DNA of 64,000 nucleotides from Chrysomallon squamiferum (taxonomy: Eukaryota > Mollusca > Gastropoda > Neomphalida > Peltospiridae), in the NCBI GenBank assembly GCA_012295275.1, contig CM022672.1, positions 7,812,884-7,876,883 of the forward strand, written 5' to 3'. Shown in pieces: positions 1 to 12,939 of the stretch (position 1 is its first letter; each line of letters opens with the position of its first letter). Both the position numbers and the translations under genes were made by a program. The notes below the pieces were generated by a model that was not told the DNA's origin, searched no databases, and saw nothing but the letters and a program-made list of their open reading frames with translations.

Positions 1-2
1 AA

Positions 3-1142
3 AAAGAACCAAGACACAGCTTTGAAAAAAGAGCTGTTGGTCAGCTGGTCAGTGAGTATGGTCTTGTGAGTCCACTGGCTGCAGATTTCTGCAGTGCTTG
101 TCCACTGTGCTCTTTACTCTTTCAGAACAAAGAATTTTTTATCACCCATGTCGAAAGTCATCGTCAGCAGCTTGGACAGACATGTCTGATCTGTTCCCAA
201 GGAAACCTACAGACAGACGGCTATCTGTACCACCTAGCAACTCATCATGGAACATCGCTGATTCAGGCAGCAGCAGAACTTTCTGGTCTGTCTCAAGAAG
301 GACTCGGTTCTCCTGCTTCTCAGTTTCCTGTGATAAAGTCAGAAGGAGAATTCCGATGTCTGCAGTGCGGGCGTGACTTCCTCACTATTGGTATGTTGGA
401 GAGTCACGCTGAGTCTCACCGACTGGAGGAACTGGAGTCTGAGAAAGAAACTGTTCGTGCTGAGTTCGTGGAGTCAAAAGATGTGGTCAGTTATGGGTGT
501 GAGCTGTGTACTGATGTTTTCACTCAGCCGTCATCACTGGCAGAACATCACAAACAAGAGCATGGACTCCAGCTGAAAGGACAGATGTCAGTGTATGTGA
601 ACGACCATACAGACGACAGTTCCTCTGAAGATGTGGCAGTGGCAGCTAGCAGCAGGAATCTGGAACTGTTTACCTGTCATCGATGTGGCCGAAGTTTCCG
701 ATCATGGCGAAGTCTAAAGTATCACTACCTGACAACCCACGGACTGCAGTTCACCTGTGAAGTGTGTCGGAATGCATTTTCTAGTCAAAGACATTTACGA
801 GTGCATGAAGAAACACACATCTCAACACTGGCTGACCCTGTCTTCAAGTGCAACATCTGTGACAAGACTTTCCCCACTGTGACCCACTGCACTGCCCACA
901 AACGAAGTCACACGAGTGCCAAACCCCACACCTGTGATTTGTGTGGATCGTGCTTCTTTAAGAGAGGAGATTTGACAAAGCATGTTAGAACGGTTCACTG
1001 CCCAAAGAAGCATTTTGTGTGTAAGATCTGTGGAAGAACTGGAACGAGATCAGATAACATGCGAGTGCATGTCAAGCTGCACCAGAAGTTCATGAGCAGA
1101 GACCAGGTGGATCAGCTGATAGAAGAGGTGTACAACAAGTAA
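3..1142 (+). CDS. C2H2 zinc-finger protein, 3' part (5' end off the window)
   Basis: The reading frame is open from base 3 with no in-frame stop, so the window opens inside the coding sequence and the true start lies upstream. The stop is TAA at 1140-1142. At least nine C2H2-type fingers can be read in order, beginning around C-P-L-C (about base 99) and including CHRCGRSF, CEVCRNAF, CNICDKTF, CDLCGSCF and CKICGRTG. The first two and the last are slightly irregular in spacing. A stretch between fingers 4 and 5 (VNDHTDDSSSEDVAV) is acidic and looks like a flexible linker. C2H2 arrays of this kind normally bind DNA in the nucleus. The linkers are mostly not the canonical TGEKP type, so I cannot assign an orthologue. 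No splice site is needed within this stretch, so it is a single long 3' exon. Base composition is much less AT-rich than the flanking DNA, as expected for coding sequence. The specific target and full length are unknown. Confidence 0.9.
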   Translation, partial: KEPRHSFEKRAVGQLVSEYGLVSPLAADFCSACPLCSLLFQNKEFFITHVESHRQQLGQTCLICSQGNLQTDGYLYHLATHHGTSLIQAAAELSGLSQEGLGSPASQFPVIKSEGEFRCLQCGRDFLTIGMLESHAESHRLEELESEKETVRAEFVESKDVVSYGCELCTDVFTQPSSLAEHHKQEHGLQLKGQMSVYVNDHTDDSSSEDVAVAASSRNLELFTCHRCGRSFRSWRSLKYHYLTTHGLQFTCEVCRNAFSSQRHLRVHEETHISTLADPVFKCNICDKTFPTVTHCTAHKRSHTSAKPHTCDLCGSCFFKRGDLTKHVRTVHCPKKHFVCKICGRTGTRSDNMRVHVKLHQKFMSRDQVDQLIEEVYNK

Positions 1143-2356
1143 AATTCTGTTCACACATTGTATGCATAGTTTAAAATTACACTGTCATAATGACTCTGAG
1201 TCTTGAAAGATTGTGATATTTCTTGCAAAGTCTCTAATGCTGATATTTTATGAACAGTTGAAATTCATATTGAGTAGTAAGTAATATTGATTCTTGAAAT
1301 ACCAATATGGTACTGAAATTCATATGGAATATTGAATAATATTGATTCTTGGACTACTGAATGATATTGAAAGTACTAAATATTACTGAATCTTGAAATT
1401 CTGAGTAACACTGTACAAGATTTCTGTGATGGTTTTTTTTATTAAGATCAGTAGATGTAATGTTTATAAAAGTGAAATGTATTCATATGGAGCTGTGTGT
1501 GATGTTTCATGGAGCTTAATAATGTGATGAAATTTAGGAACTCAGTGTTCTTGTTAATGTATGCCAGTATTTATATGGAGTGTTGAGTGCTGTTGACAGT
1601 AATGTAGAAATAGTATGTTGACTCTGAATGGAACATTAATTAATGTAGAAAACTGATTGACAGTCATTTCTGTATGAAGATCAGACTGTTCTAAAATATA
1701 TCATTCTGTGCAGTTAAATTAAGTTGAAGCTTGTGTCGACTGGCCTTGAGTTTAAAGTTGTTGATATTTGTCAAAGATTTATATTACCTTTTTATGTAAA
1801 ACAAATTCTTCTTCTATGTGCTTTGCAATTATAGTATAATCAGCAAAACATAAAAACCACATGTTTGTCTTTCCAGTCAGAAAATGTAACCAGTAACTGT
1901 TAACATTTGCTTGACAAATCAGTTTTTTAATGTTATTGTTTGTCAAGTTGTTAAATGTTTTATTTTTTAAAAAAGGCATGTTTGTGTTTAAGTAAAGTTA
2001 GAATTGTAACTGCTGAGTTTTGACAAACACTGCTGCTTTGTGATAGAACTTTCCTAGTCGTGTAAGTGATGTTAAATCTGTTTATGGCTTACTGGGTTTA
2101 TGTCAGTGTCTTTTATGCACATTTATGATTTTCTTTCTGTATTGGTTAGGATAATGTACATAATAGTGCATAAACTTGATTCTTTATGCAAGACGAATTT
2201 GTATTTCTTTTTTTTTTTATGTCAGCTGTCAACAGTAATCATGTCTATAATTTGAAGTTGTTCCCTGTTGTTTTAGAGAGTTTTGTTGTAAAGAAAAATA
2301 CCATTGTCTCATATACAACAGTGTTTAGTACATCTTGCATATAGGATCAAATAAAT
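1143..2356 (+). other. 3' UTR of the zinc-finger gene with candidate poly(A) signal
   Basis: After the stop codon the sequence becomes AT-rich with no coding signal. An AATAAA hexamer at 2350-2355 is a plausible polyadenylation signal, giving a 3' UTR of about 1.2 kb. AT-rich DNA yields such hexamers by chance, so the end is a suggestion. A degenerate tandem repeat lies inside at about 1257-1400. Confidence 0.45.
1257..1400. repeat. Degenerate tandem repeat of about 55-60 bp in the 3' UTR
   Basis: The phrases GAAATTCATAT and AATATTGATTCTTG recur at similar spacing in two clear copies, plus decayed partial copies (TGAATGATATTGA, ACTGAATCTTGAAATTC). The copies have diverged, which suggests an old local duplication. 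Confidence 0.5.
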
Positions 2357-2770
2357 ATTTTAATTTAAAAAACCAAAAAAAACCAACAACAACAAGAAAA
2401 AAAACCCCCAAAATACTGATATTTGTATATACCAGTGTTGTTAACATTTGTTTAATATTGTCATTGTTTTTGTTTTTTTAATTTAAACATTGATTGGATG
2501 GTTTGTTGCAGTCTTAGTGTGCCTTGTTTGTTGTTGGTATGTTACAAAATAGTTAAGGATATTACTAGTTTTCTTTCATTTTTGATTATTTTATTATTGT
2601 TTACTTACTACAATCATAACTATTTACTACCTTTTATGTTGTTTATGATACTTTACAGTGTTTTGTACTGTTTTATATAATCAGAGAAGTGTACAATCAT
2701 ACATAGTGTTGATGTATGCAATATTTTACTTTCAAGGTACTTTTCTTTTTTATTTATATATTTGATTTTT

Positions 2771-2904
2771 ATACATACGTACATACATACATACATACAT
2801 ACATACATACATACATACATACATACATACATACATACATAAATACATACATACATACATACATACATACATCCATACATATATACATACATACATATAT
2901 ATAT
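2771..2904. repeat. (CATA)n / (TACA)n microsatellite
   Basis: This is about 130 bp of nearly uninterrupted tetranucleotide repeat, with a few single-base interruptions (aaatac, atcc) and an AT-rich tail. It produces spurious ORFs on both strands. Confidence 0.97.
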
Positions 2905-4184
2905 CTTTTTCTTCTTTAAATTTACGATTTATCTTTCTTTTTTTTTTTTAAATGTGCCAAACTGATACCTTTTATTCCATAAATTATTTGGATTACTTCT
3001 TTTTTTTTTAATTCTTTGAACAATGTAAAAAAAAAAAAAAAAAAAAAATTTTAAAGCCAAACATTTTACATAGATAATATTAATTAGATGTTTCAGATTC
3101 TTTAAATGGAATGTAGAATACATTCAGACTAATTGTAATGATTTAGGTATAAAAGCCTGTATTAACCATTAATCCTGATTGTAAAAGCAAATAAATTAAT
3201 GTGTATTAATAAAGTAATGCTATATATATTTGATATTTTAAAAAGGTTACCTTGGTTAACATGGTGACTTTAAGTTCAGGAGAATTGTCAGTGTCTGGTT
3301 TTGAGTGCAATATACTTATTAATGACATATTTGTAAAATCACCTAATGGTAGGTAATACAAGGATTTGTTAAGGGATATTATTAAATAGCATGCTGTACA
3401 GCTAGTCCAATATACTTTGTTATCTGTGACCTGAAATGAATATCACAATACAATAATAATTTAAAATAATTAGATTTTTGTTTGTAGTCATACGCAAATA
3501 CTAGTTTACATACATGAAGAAAGAAAAGGAATTTTAATTTTTTTTATTTTTTTAAATTTGTTAGTTTTTTATAATTTGTTAGTGGTTTCCATTTGTTTCC
3601 AGCTGTGTAAGCAGTTATCATGAAGCTGTACAATACTATTACTTGATTTAGAAGCTATTGTTGTTTCTAATACTACAGAACTTTATTTCCTCTTCTCACA
3701 TCTGTTAATTTATTTATGTTGAATTGATTGATAGAAGTTGTTAATTCTATGATTTATAAACAAATAATATGTAAAACAATTAACCAAAATAGAAGTACAG
3801 TTTCCTGTTGATTTTAAATTTAAAGTATTGGTACTTCATATTACACAGGCCTGTAATGAGACTTACATAATTATAGAGATTAAATTTGTGTTTTCTCATA
3901 AACTAGAAACAAAAATGGAGAGAAAAAACAATAATTATTTCATAGGTCACAGTAACAGTTTCTGTATATGAAAATGAACATAATTTAAATATCATACTTT
4001 GTTTTCATAACTGTCTGCAGTTCTTGTTTTTGTAACATGTTTCTGGAGATACATTTCATAATATTATTTTATTATTTTTGATTTTTAGACTTTTAAATGC
4101 AGTTGTATGCCAACAATTGTAAACTCTTTATATGTAAAACTGCTTAAATTCTGCATAATTTAGCAAAAATGTTGTAAATATATC

Positions 4185-4186
<2 letters not shown>

Positions 4187-4214
<28 letters not shown>
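4187..4214. repeat. (TG)n microsatellite
   Basis: An uninterrupted run of 14 TG dinucleotides in intergenic DNA. Confidence 0.95.
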
Positions 4215-4218
<4 letters not shown>

Positions 4219-4543
4219 TAGTATTTGATATTGGTTACATGTTGTTGCATTTAACTATCATCTTTTTAATTTTGTTTCCTTTTATTGGTATTATTTCCAT
4301 TATAAAATAGTCCAGGTGACATTTTTATTTTTGTCAAATTATGGAGGTATTTTCAGATTGATTTTTAATAAACCAAAATGCAGCATTTCTAATAATAAAA
4401 ATAGTCAGAAATCCATGTTACTGTTAATAGAAAAATGGCATAAATAGGTTTTATATTTTTTTCTTGAAATGTTATTGGGGTTTCTGCCAGAAATTTTTAT
4501 GTGAAGTCAGTCAGATATTTCCAAAAACTGACCCCATTGTGCA

Positions 4544-4587
4544 TGTGTGTGTGTGTGTGTGTGCGTGTGTGTGCGTGTGTGTGTGTG
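4544..4587. repeat. (GT)n microsatellite with GC interruptions
   Basis: A run of TG dinucleotides interrupted twice by GCG. It is intergenic. Confidence 0.95.
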
Positions 4588-6536
4588 ATTTTAAAGAATC
4601 AAAAATGTTTACATAGCTGTAAGTATAATTAAAGTACTTCATTCACTAGAGAATTTTCTTTCGTGATATTCACTATTTAAATTTTTTTTATAATATTATA
4701 AAAATATAATCAGTATTTATTTTACATACGCGGAATATGTATTTGAATGTTTGAATTATTTTAACATATTATTTGCAGGCAAAAACCCTGAATATATATA
4801 GAACTATCAGATTTAGTTCAGTTGTCACAGCAATTTTATTAGCTTCTGGATAAGCAGCATTGTTATGTTTGTACAGTTTTACTTCTACATCATAATTCTG
4901 ATGTAACCTGACCTAGATCTAATTAAAAGTTGAATTTTTAGATATCCTTTGATATTAGGGAGATTTTTATTTGCCAGTGTATACAGCTTTGGTCACACTT
5001 GTATTTTATCAAATATTTTTCATTCAGTTAACTTGCTAAATTTTATCATAATGTGTTAAGAAAAATAATTTTTCATTTGTTTCTCTGTGTTTGAATGCAT
5101 AAGAGTTAGATTTTATTCTTCTTAATTTCATTTTTTAAACAGAAGAGACAGAAGAGGAGTAGAAAGGTATGAAAAAGGTAGAGGTATGGAGAGAAACTGG
5201 ATAGATTTTACAAATGAAATCTTTTTATTCATTTATTGAGTTTATCGTATTGATTAAAGTATATTTAGTATTATACTTTCATTACTTATTGGAAGTTATG
5301 ATCTGGGTCAGTATATTTCAAATAATTTAAAGATTACTGAAAAATTATGATTGATAGGCAAGTTTTTGCTTGAGGCATAACTTTATTAACAGTTGCCAAA
5401 TTTTTATATAATTTAAATTAGATACCTCATTAGAATTTTACATATTTATTTGTTGAAATTATTATTATTTGCTTAATTAGAAATAACAAAACAAAACAAT
5501 TTAAAAGCTATATATATAAATATATATTCCTTTTTTTTAAATATCTTTTCAAAATATATGCAGTGGTTATTTCATGTCCAATTGTGGGTCACAGTTTAAT
5601 GTCTTGTCATTTACAATGTATATTAGTAATATTGATTTTATAAATATTTTTCATATAGATTGTTGGAACAATGAAATTTTGTATTTATTTATTTTGTATT
5701 TTTTTTTTTTTTGAACAAATTGCCCTTAGCAATTGAATTGTAATCATTAAGCTTCTGCAATGTATACAAATATTAGTCATTATTATTGCTGAAGGCTCAT
5801 TTTAAAGTCAACTTTTTTATATTTTTATTTAATTATTTTATGATATTATGAATGTGTTGTTGCTACAGTTTTAAAATTATTTTAAATACCTCCATTTTTC
5901 TAACAGTTGTAAATCCTTAGCAGTTAGGTATATAACTGATTAACTTTAAAATGCTACTAAATTTTTAGTTACATAACTGAAAAGTTACTGAAATGGTAAA
6001 ATATTAAATAAATTAACTATTGTAATAATCCCTGGTTATGCAACTGTGTAAAAATATTACCGATGAAAAGTGGTAATAATCAGTAACAATTAAATCAGTT
6101 TGTTAGTCCTCACCAAGTGTTAGTAGTGGCAGGGGTTAGATTGGGTGAATATGTACATTGTTTTATTTGATTATTGGTCACACGTTTTCCAACAGTTTGT
6201 TCACATGTCAGTTTATTTATAACAAGTAATTGTGAGGTAAAGACACTATTTTATACACTTTAATTTATATGCTTTTTATTATAGGTATTTAGTATTCATT
6301 TTAATGATTATTGTATCTTTCTTTTCTTTTCTTTTTTTGAAGATATAGAATGTGCATGAGTAATATACTTTAATATTTGAGCTTATTGGGAACTGGTGCT
6401 ATTTTTTGTTCCCTTGCTTGTGTATTTACTGTTTGAACCTGAATAAGATGTGTAAATAACTGTTTTAATGTTTAAAGAGATGCTGAAATACCAGCTAGTG
6501 CCAATTTAATTATTTATTAAAAATATATATAAATAA

Positions 6537-6571
6537 TTTTATTATTATTATTATATTATTATTATTATTAA
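6537..6571. repeat. (ATT)n microsatellite
   Basis: A trinucleotide ATT run with one dropped base, followed by a T/G-rich low-complexity stretch. Confidence 0.9.
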
Positions 6572-8028
6572 TTTTGTTTGTTTTGTGGTGGTTGTTTTTT
6601 TGTTTGTTTGGGGTTTTTTTGGTGGGGGTTTGGGTTTTTTCTAGGGAGGTGAACATAACTAAACATTATTATAAGGCCATTATGAATTAGATACTAGATT
6701 TTCATACCTTTAAATAAAATGTTTTTTTATTTTGTATGCAAGGAAATGAGCATAAGTAGAGACCAATAAAGACCAATATAGTTTTAAAGATAAATATAGT
6801 GTTATTGGTATGCTTTTAAAGTTAAGAATTAATTAATATGGTTGGAAAGGAATCAAAATCTAGTCCATTTATTTTATATTGGCCTAAAACTATTTTTCAA
6901 AAGAAATTTTGGAGTGAACATGATTTTTATGGTTAAAAAGTAATTCTGTACTTTGATACTTGTAGATCTGTTCAGGCTTAGACCCAGGATTTGTTTAGGG
7001 TGGGCTTATAGTTATCTTGGATATAGAACTTTTTTTAAACTTTTTGCAGGTAACATACACTGAAATAAAGTCAAGTAAAAGGCATTTTCAGCCATTTAGC
7101 TGACTATACATGTATGTGTAGCCAGATAGATATTTACACATGACACTTTAAAATAATAGTAGGAAAAATGAAAGAAGAAAGAAACTAATGCAATTTAGTC
7201 ATTGTGAATGGGGAAACCAACTCTCTGGTTACCCCACCACCAGGATCTGTGCCTTGGATACCATTCTTGATATGAACTAATCTTAGGAGGTTTTAAATAA
7301 TTTGTCACCCTTTTTAAAAAAAAAAAATGTTGTATCAGAGACCATTTTTAGAATATTGTCATAAATGTCATCAATAGATCTGAAAATTGTGTATCCTGTT
7401 TGTTTTTCAAACGATGTTAAGCCGTGGAATTTTCAGATGGTAAAAATCATAACAAGCCAGTTATGAAGATGGAGACTGAAAATGTTTAAATGATTATATT
7501 TTCATGTCCATTTTTTTCTGCATTCATTTTCTGTTATATCTGCTCTGAAAAATAAATGCTAGTTATAAGCTATTACAATACTGTTGTTTTTTGTTTTCAC
7601 TTGAATTAATCTGAATAGTAAAAAAAATAAATATGTTTAATACAGTGTGAAATAAACAAATCTGATGGTTATATATAACACACATTATACACCACATACA
7701 CATACACATACACATACAGCAATCAGACCATTTTGCAACAAATAATTTGTTGTTGAATTCTAACTACTGTTGACATTATTTTCTCCCTTTATTTGTGATT
7801 TACTAAGAAAAGTTGAAAAGGAGAAGCATGTATATATGCAATTTTTCTATGTATGTTTGTACTTGCATGAAAATGTATGTGCCTAAGTGGATCAGTATTT
7901 CTCATGTGACATCTAATTTGAATCTGCATATTACAATAATCTGGTTACATAAAACAATTATTTAGAATGAGCCTTCAGTAAATCATACATTCTGAGAAAG
8001 AGCAAAAATAGTTTTACTTTTTTATTTC

Positions 8029-8124
8029 AGTAGTAATAGTAGCAGTGGTAGTAGTGCAGTAGTATTAATAGTAATAGTGCTGTAGTGCTGTAGTAGTAGT
8101 AGTAGTAGTAGTATGCAGAGTAGA
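8029..8124. repeat. Imperfect (AGT)n trinucleotide repeat
   Basis: About 95 bp of AGT/TAG triplets with scattered substitutions (agcagtggtag, gtgctgtagtgctg) that end in a purer run. It is intergenic. Confidence 0.9.
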
Positions 8125-9230
8125 AAGAAGAAATATTTTATTTAATGATATACTATGGTGAAATAATCATGAGTAACAACAACAAATATATACATATAAT
8201 CAATTGTATTTAATCATAAAATGTCATTTAAAAAGATTAAGAAATGAGGTAAATTATAAAAATACATTTTGATGGGATAAATAACATTTTTTGTACATGC
8301 ACAGATGCACAGAAATTGAACAGTGGCATCTACTGTTAACAGAAAAGTGCAAAACCAAAAAGTAAATGAAAATCACTTGTTGCAACACAGTATATATATA
8401 TATCATCAGTACAATAAATAATTTTAATTAAATATTTTAAAGATTTTGCTAAGTTTAATTTATTTATCACTATTATTTTTATCAGCAAATATAAAAACAG
8501 TATAACAATCAAGTTTTGCATGTCAAACAATATTCTCCTTTAAATATATTCTTACTATCATTAATATTATTATTGTTATTAGTTTGTGTTGTTTTTGTTT
8601 TGTTTTTTTATGTAGGGGTACTTTTTATCACCTTAATTATTAATATTATTAAAAATTATTATCACTGACTACTGTAACCAGAATTGACAAGGTGGTGGTG
8701 GTGGGGAATTTAAAATTTTTACATGCAGATTTTTATTATTTCACACCCACTGCACCTTTCATGTGTTTATCATTCATAAGTTTATATGCATATTGTCACT
8801 GAAATAAAATGATACACAGATAAAATTATAGTTTTTGGTCATGTGTTTAGTGATACATGTCTTTGGTTAACAACATAAAATAACTGCCAACCAGTTTATC
8901 TAAATTTGAATTATACTATTTTTGAATTGCTACTGGTATTAAACATTTTTTCTGAATATTTTACTTGTGAAATGATGTTTAAAAAATAATTTAAAAAAAT
9001 AATTAAAACATACAAACAAAAAACCATCAGTACTTTTCTTTGTAAACAAATAAATAAATACACTTTGGATGGGATGGGATTCATCACAAATTATTATTCA
9101 TAAACTGATGATGATTGTTTGACTATATATATTCTAAATTAGATAACAGCTTGTTGTTTGTTCAGTATGTTTAGTTTGTATGTATTACATTTTAGGAACT
9201 TAACAGAACATTTCAAAAAGCAACAGTTGT

Positions 9231-10345
9231 CAGGTTTTTATTGTTGTTTTGTGGGGATTTTTGGTTGTTTTTATATATATATATATAATTGCTTTAATAT
9301 TAACTTTAAATAGCATTCTTGTATAAATGGTGAAGAAGAAGAAAACAAATTACTGAGATTGTGCCCATATCCAAAAACTGTTCACACATAGATAGAATTA
9401 TTCACAGGTATGTTATTTGTTAAAGTTTTTCTTCTATAGCAAGAAATCACAAATATTTTCAATCATTATTTCTGAGTGTTTTGAACACATAATAAATAAT
9501 TTTGCCAAACTTGTCACAACTAATAAAAATAAAACATTTATATGAAACATATTTTGTACAAATCTAGAAATCAGAATAGCACCAATTCCACAAAACATTC
9601 AGAATCTTTACAAATTGCACTTTTTATAACATGGCAGTTTGTTTCCTGAAGACGCCGTTATTCCTTGTACTAGCTGAAAGACTTTATAAACACATCACAG
9701 TCAAAAACAAATGTCCTGGATGGACAGTAATTACTTTGTACGTTCTGTGGCAATGGATAATTTTCCTTGAAAAGCACACACACATGTATCACTGAGTTAC
9801 ATTCCTCTACAGGCACAAGAAATGTAGAACTTTCCACATAAGGCACATGAAGTGTGACATTACCGGGAATAAAATGTAATTTTGGTCACATGAACAATAT
9901 TTTGTTTTATTCAAATGTGTCAGTAAGTAAGAACATTCTTGACTGTTTTAGGCACAGACAGTAAAATAGAGTTGTTTATTCCCCATAAACAGAAATGCAG
10001 AAATAAAACTAATATGCCATCTGTTGTTACTGTCCAGAGAAGACACCTGTTGAAAGACCAGATTCCTTTTCTCCAACATTTATCACACATTTACCAAGAA
10101 CGACTGTTTGTTGGTTTTTTCAACTTGAAATACACAAGAAACAAATAAAAATTATACAATCACAGACATTTGTTCACAAGGCAACCTGGCCTTTATATTA
10201 CACCATGGAACACTGTACTGTACTAAGACTAGCTCACATTAGTGAAAATTTAGAATGGACTTGCACATAATCACAATATTGATCACACAGATCACACACT
10301 TTAGTTCACAACCCACTCTCCTCCTCTGACACATTTGTGATGTTT
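9231..10345 (-). other. Probable 3' UTR of cyclin J
   Basis: Immediately downstream (minus strand) of the cyclin J stop, the DNA is less AT-rich and less repetitive than the intergenic DNA further left, which fits transcribed UTR. Minus-strand AATAAA hexamers occur at 9906-9911 and near 9234. Either could end the transcript. No coding frame continues here. Confidence 0.4.
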
Positions 10346-12939
10346 CTACTGCATCATAGTGACGGGTCCTGAACTGAGAATAGCTCCAGTTAATGAAAAT
10401 GCAGAATGTACATCCTGACTATAGTCAAAGTACTGAGTCTGTGCACTGCTGTACAAAATGCTTGGAGGTGGAGCTGCGGGTGGCATCGATGTTGGAAGTG
10501 ATGCCACTGTTTGTTGTTTATTCTGACTAGCATCATCTCTCTGTCGAGCCCTGTAAAGAAGTAATACATTATTTTGTTATTTTGTTCAGTTTTTCATCTT
10601 ATTCCAAAAGTTTGGTTTTAATCAATCACAACACATGCTGAGAGAAATTAATGTATTTTGTTCAAGATTAATATGACTTAATTTTTTTTTTTTTAAGGAA
10701 AAAGTAAAAATATTCCTTTAAAAATAAAATGAATAAAAGTGAACCAATGCATGATGAAGAAAGAGTAAAGAAATATTAAAAATTATTTTTGAAAATGAAC
10801 AGCTTTAACAGCATTGTGATCAAATAAAGCAATCAGACTTGTGTTGTGTTTTCAGCTGAATACACACTCAAAATACTGTAATATAAACATTCATTTTGCA
10901 CATCTTTGTTTATGTTCTCTTTACACTTTTTACGCTCTTTGTATATTTTTATTTTTAGCCATTTAGTAGAATTTTAAAATAGATTTTGTTAAAGAATTTT
11001 CATGTATAAAATATATTTTGACGTATGTTTCATAGGCATTTGTACCAAACAACAATTAGTTATTTATTATTTACCTAAGCATCATCTGCAAACATGGTAT
11101 AAGCTCTTCAAAGTAGTAATCTGTAAGCAACATCATGTGCTTTGGCCATGTTGGTGTCAGGTTGAGACAGATGCGTGACGCAGCTACACAGGCAGCAGAT
11201 ATCAATGAAGGATGATATCCCCGGAATGTGTGGTCTGAAACAAACATTGCTGTTAAATACTTAAATATATAATAATTAATTTCTTGTACAGTCACTGACA
11301 CATCTGTACAGAAACCCTAATATAATTTAAATTAATAAATAAATAAATAAAATTAAAACACACACACACACACACAAACACACAGATAACTTGATATTAA
11401 TTCAGAATGTTATACTATTAGTACATGAAAAACCGATTTTGATATTACATTAAATTAGTGTATCAACTTTCCTACTGTTATTCAGTAGCATTCTGGAGGG
11501 AGTGGGAATAATGAGCTTAGTTATTATTTGAAATCCAAAATTATGTCAATCAAGTCACAATTTTACATACCTTGTAGAGATATTTCAAGAAAATAATGAG
11601 AATGTTTTTCAATGTATGATGTCACATGAGACTTTGAGGTGATGGGGACACCATTGTGCAAGTCACCATCATCAGCAGCGATTGTGAGAAAATATGGTAA
11701 AAAGTTAGCAGAGGTGGGCACAGCCAGGTGCCAGTTGTGATGTTTGAGCAGGGTCAGCTCCATGGCGAGAAACTGCTGCAGGGTGTAGCCTTGTAGAGCA
11801 GCACTGATACTCTTTGGTAGAAGAGCATTTAACGTGGATGGCCTGGGAACCTTGTCTGTGTGTTCTTCAAATTTGGCTGAAAGACAGAGAAACAAATAAA
11901 TATACAACTTTTGTTAGTCAAAACAATAATAATTTTAATTAGTGTTCTTGTATATATATTTTTAATTTATGAAATATATTAATACTGAACTGGTTTAGAT
12001 GCTGAAGAAAAATTCTGACAGATTTACCTGAATCTGTTTGAAATAATATATAAATAAATAAAATAAGTCTCTTTTCTTCTTTTTTTTTATTAAACATTTT
12101 TAAGATTATATTAATATTAATGTTTTTATAATTTGTTGATAACATTAACATTGCAAACTTTACTCTCTGTATTAACATTTAATTTCTGAGGAGAGTTAAT
12201 TAGTAAATTTACCTGTGAGAAGTAACTATTATTACTAAACTGTAGCTAGGGTGAAAAGTACAGACAGATTAAATATATATCGTATACTTCCGGTTATTGT
12301 TTTAATATATCCACACTGCCAAGTTTTACTAACAATACAAATATGAAGTCATTTAATTATTCAAAACAGTAAATTAGTAAGGAAGAAAACAAAGAAAAAG
12401 ACTGATAATTATGGATACTGTGCAAAGATTTACTCAAAGGGTAAATGTTAATAGGAAGTTATGAATCATTAGTTATATGCCACATATATCAAAATATCTG
12501 GGATTTTTATATTTCTCTATATGAACTGATCATTCTAAAAGACAGAGAAAATGTTAATTGTTGTTTACTGTCATACTTTGTCATTAGCAAAAGACAGTTA
12601 TTTGGGAAATAATAAACCAATGGAAGTAAATACAATTAGACTTTATGTGTGAGAATTGTCACCTGCAACTCGGAGACATGTCATTGCCAGCAGGTACAGA
12701 TGGTGATGCTCCACCTCCATGCAGTCCATGAAGTAGTCCAGCAGGTAGACTGCCAGATGCTGTGTGATTGTCGACAAACTGAGCTGTTCAACAATCAGTG
12801 ACATCCAGTCAACGAGATGACGTCTTGTCCACAGCTTTGAACACTGACACCTGAAAGGCTGAATCTCCTGCTCCATCTGTTTCAGTGTTGCATAAATATC
12901 AGCCCCTATCAGATTCTTCCACCATTCAATTTCCATCAT
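10346..12939 (-). CDS. CCNJ: Cyclin J (four coding exons)
   Basis: The coding exons on the minus strand are 12937/9-12663, 11876-11571, 11234-11075 and 10550-10346. They have consensus GT/AG borders and phases 1, 1 and 2 that join without a break. The product is 315 residues. The N-terminal cyclin box contains the helix around HLVDWMSLIVEQL and HLAVYLLDYFMD. The exon 1/2 junction recreates the A-KFEE motif that is LASKFEE in vertebrate cyclin J. Later segments YFLEISLQ, PSLISAACVAASRI and LTPTWPKHM match vertebrate cyclin J in order and spacing. The C-terminal tail (68 codons) is short, Gln/Pro/Ser-rich and unlike the longer vertebrate tail (human CCNJ about 380 residues). Cyclin J is an atypical cyclin linked to CDK binding in early embryos and the germline. 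That role is family knowledge. The start MMEIEWW matches the position of the W-W motif near the vertebrate N-terminus. A non-coding first exon may lie further upstream (right). Confidence 0.93.

Larger units (their letters stand above)
2357..9230. other. Intergenic AT-rich region, no gene seen
   Basis: This stretch lies between the end of the zinc-finger gene and the probable 3' end of the cyclin J transcript. All ORFs are short and made of low-complexity codons. It holds microsatellites (listed separately), poly-A and poly-T runs and no recognisable RNA gene. Nothing with coding character was found on either strand. Confidence 0.6.

Noticed and set aside
2653-2919. ORFs on both strands with Ile-His-Thr-Tyr and Met-Tyr-Val-Cys repeats
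   Set aside because: They are translations of the (CATA)n microsatellite.
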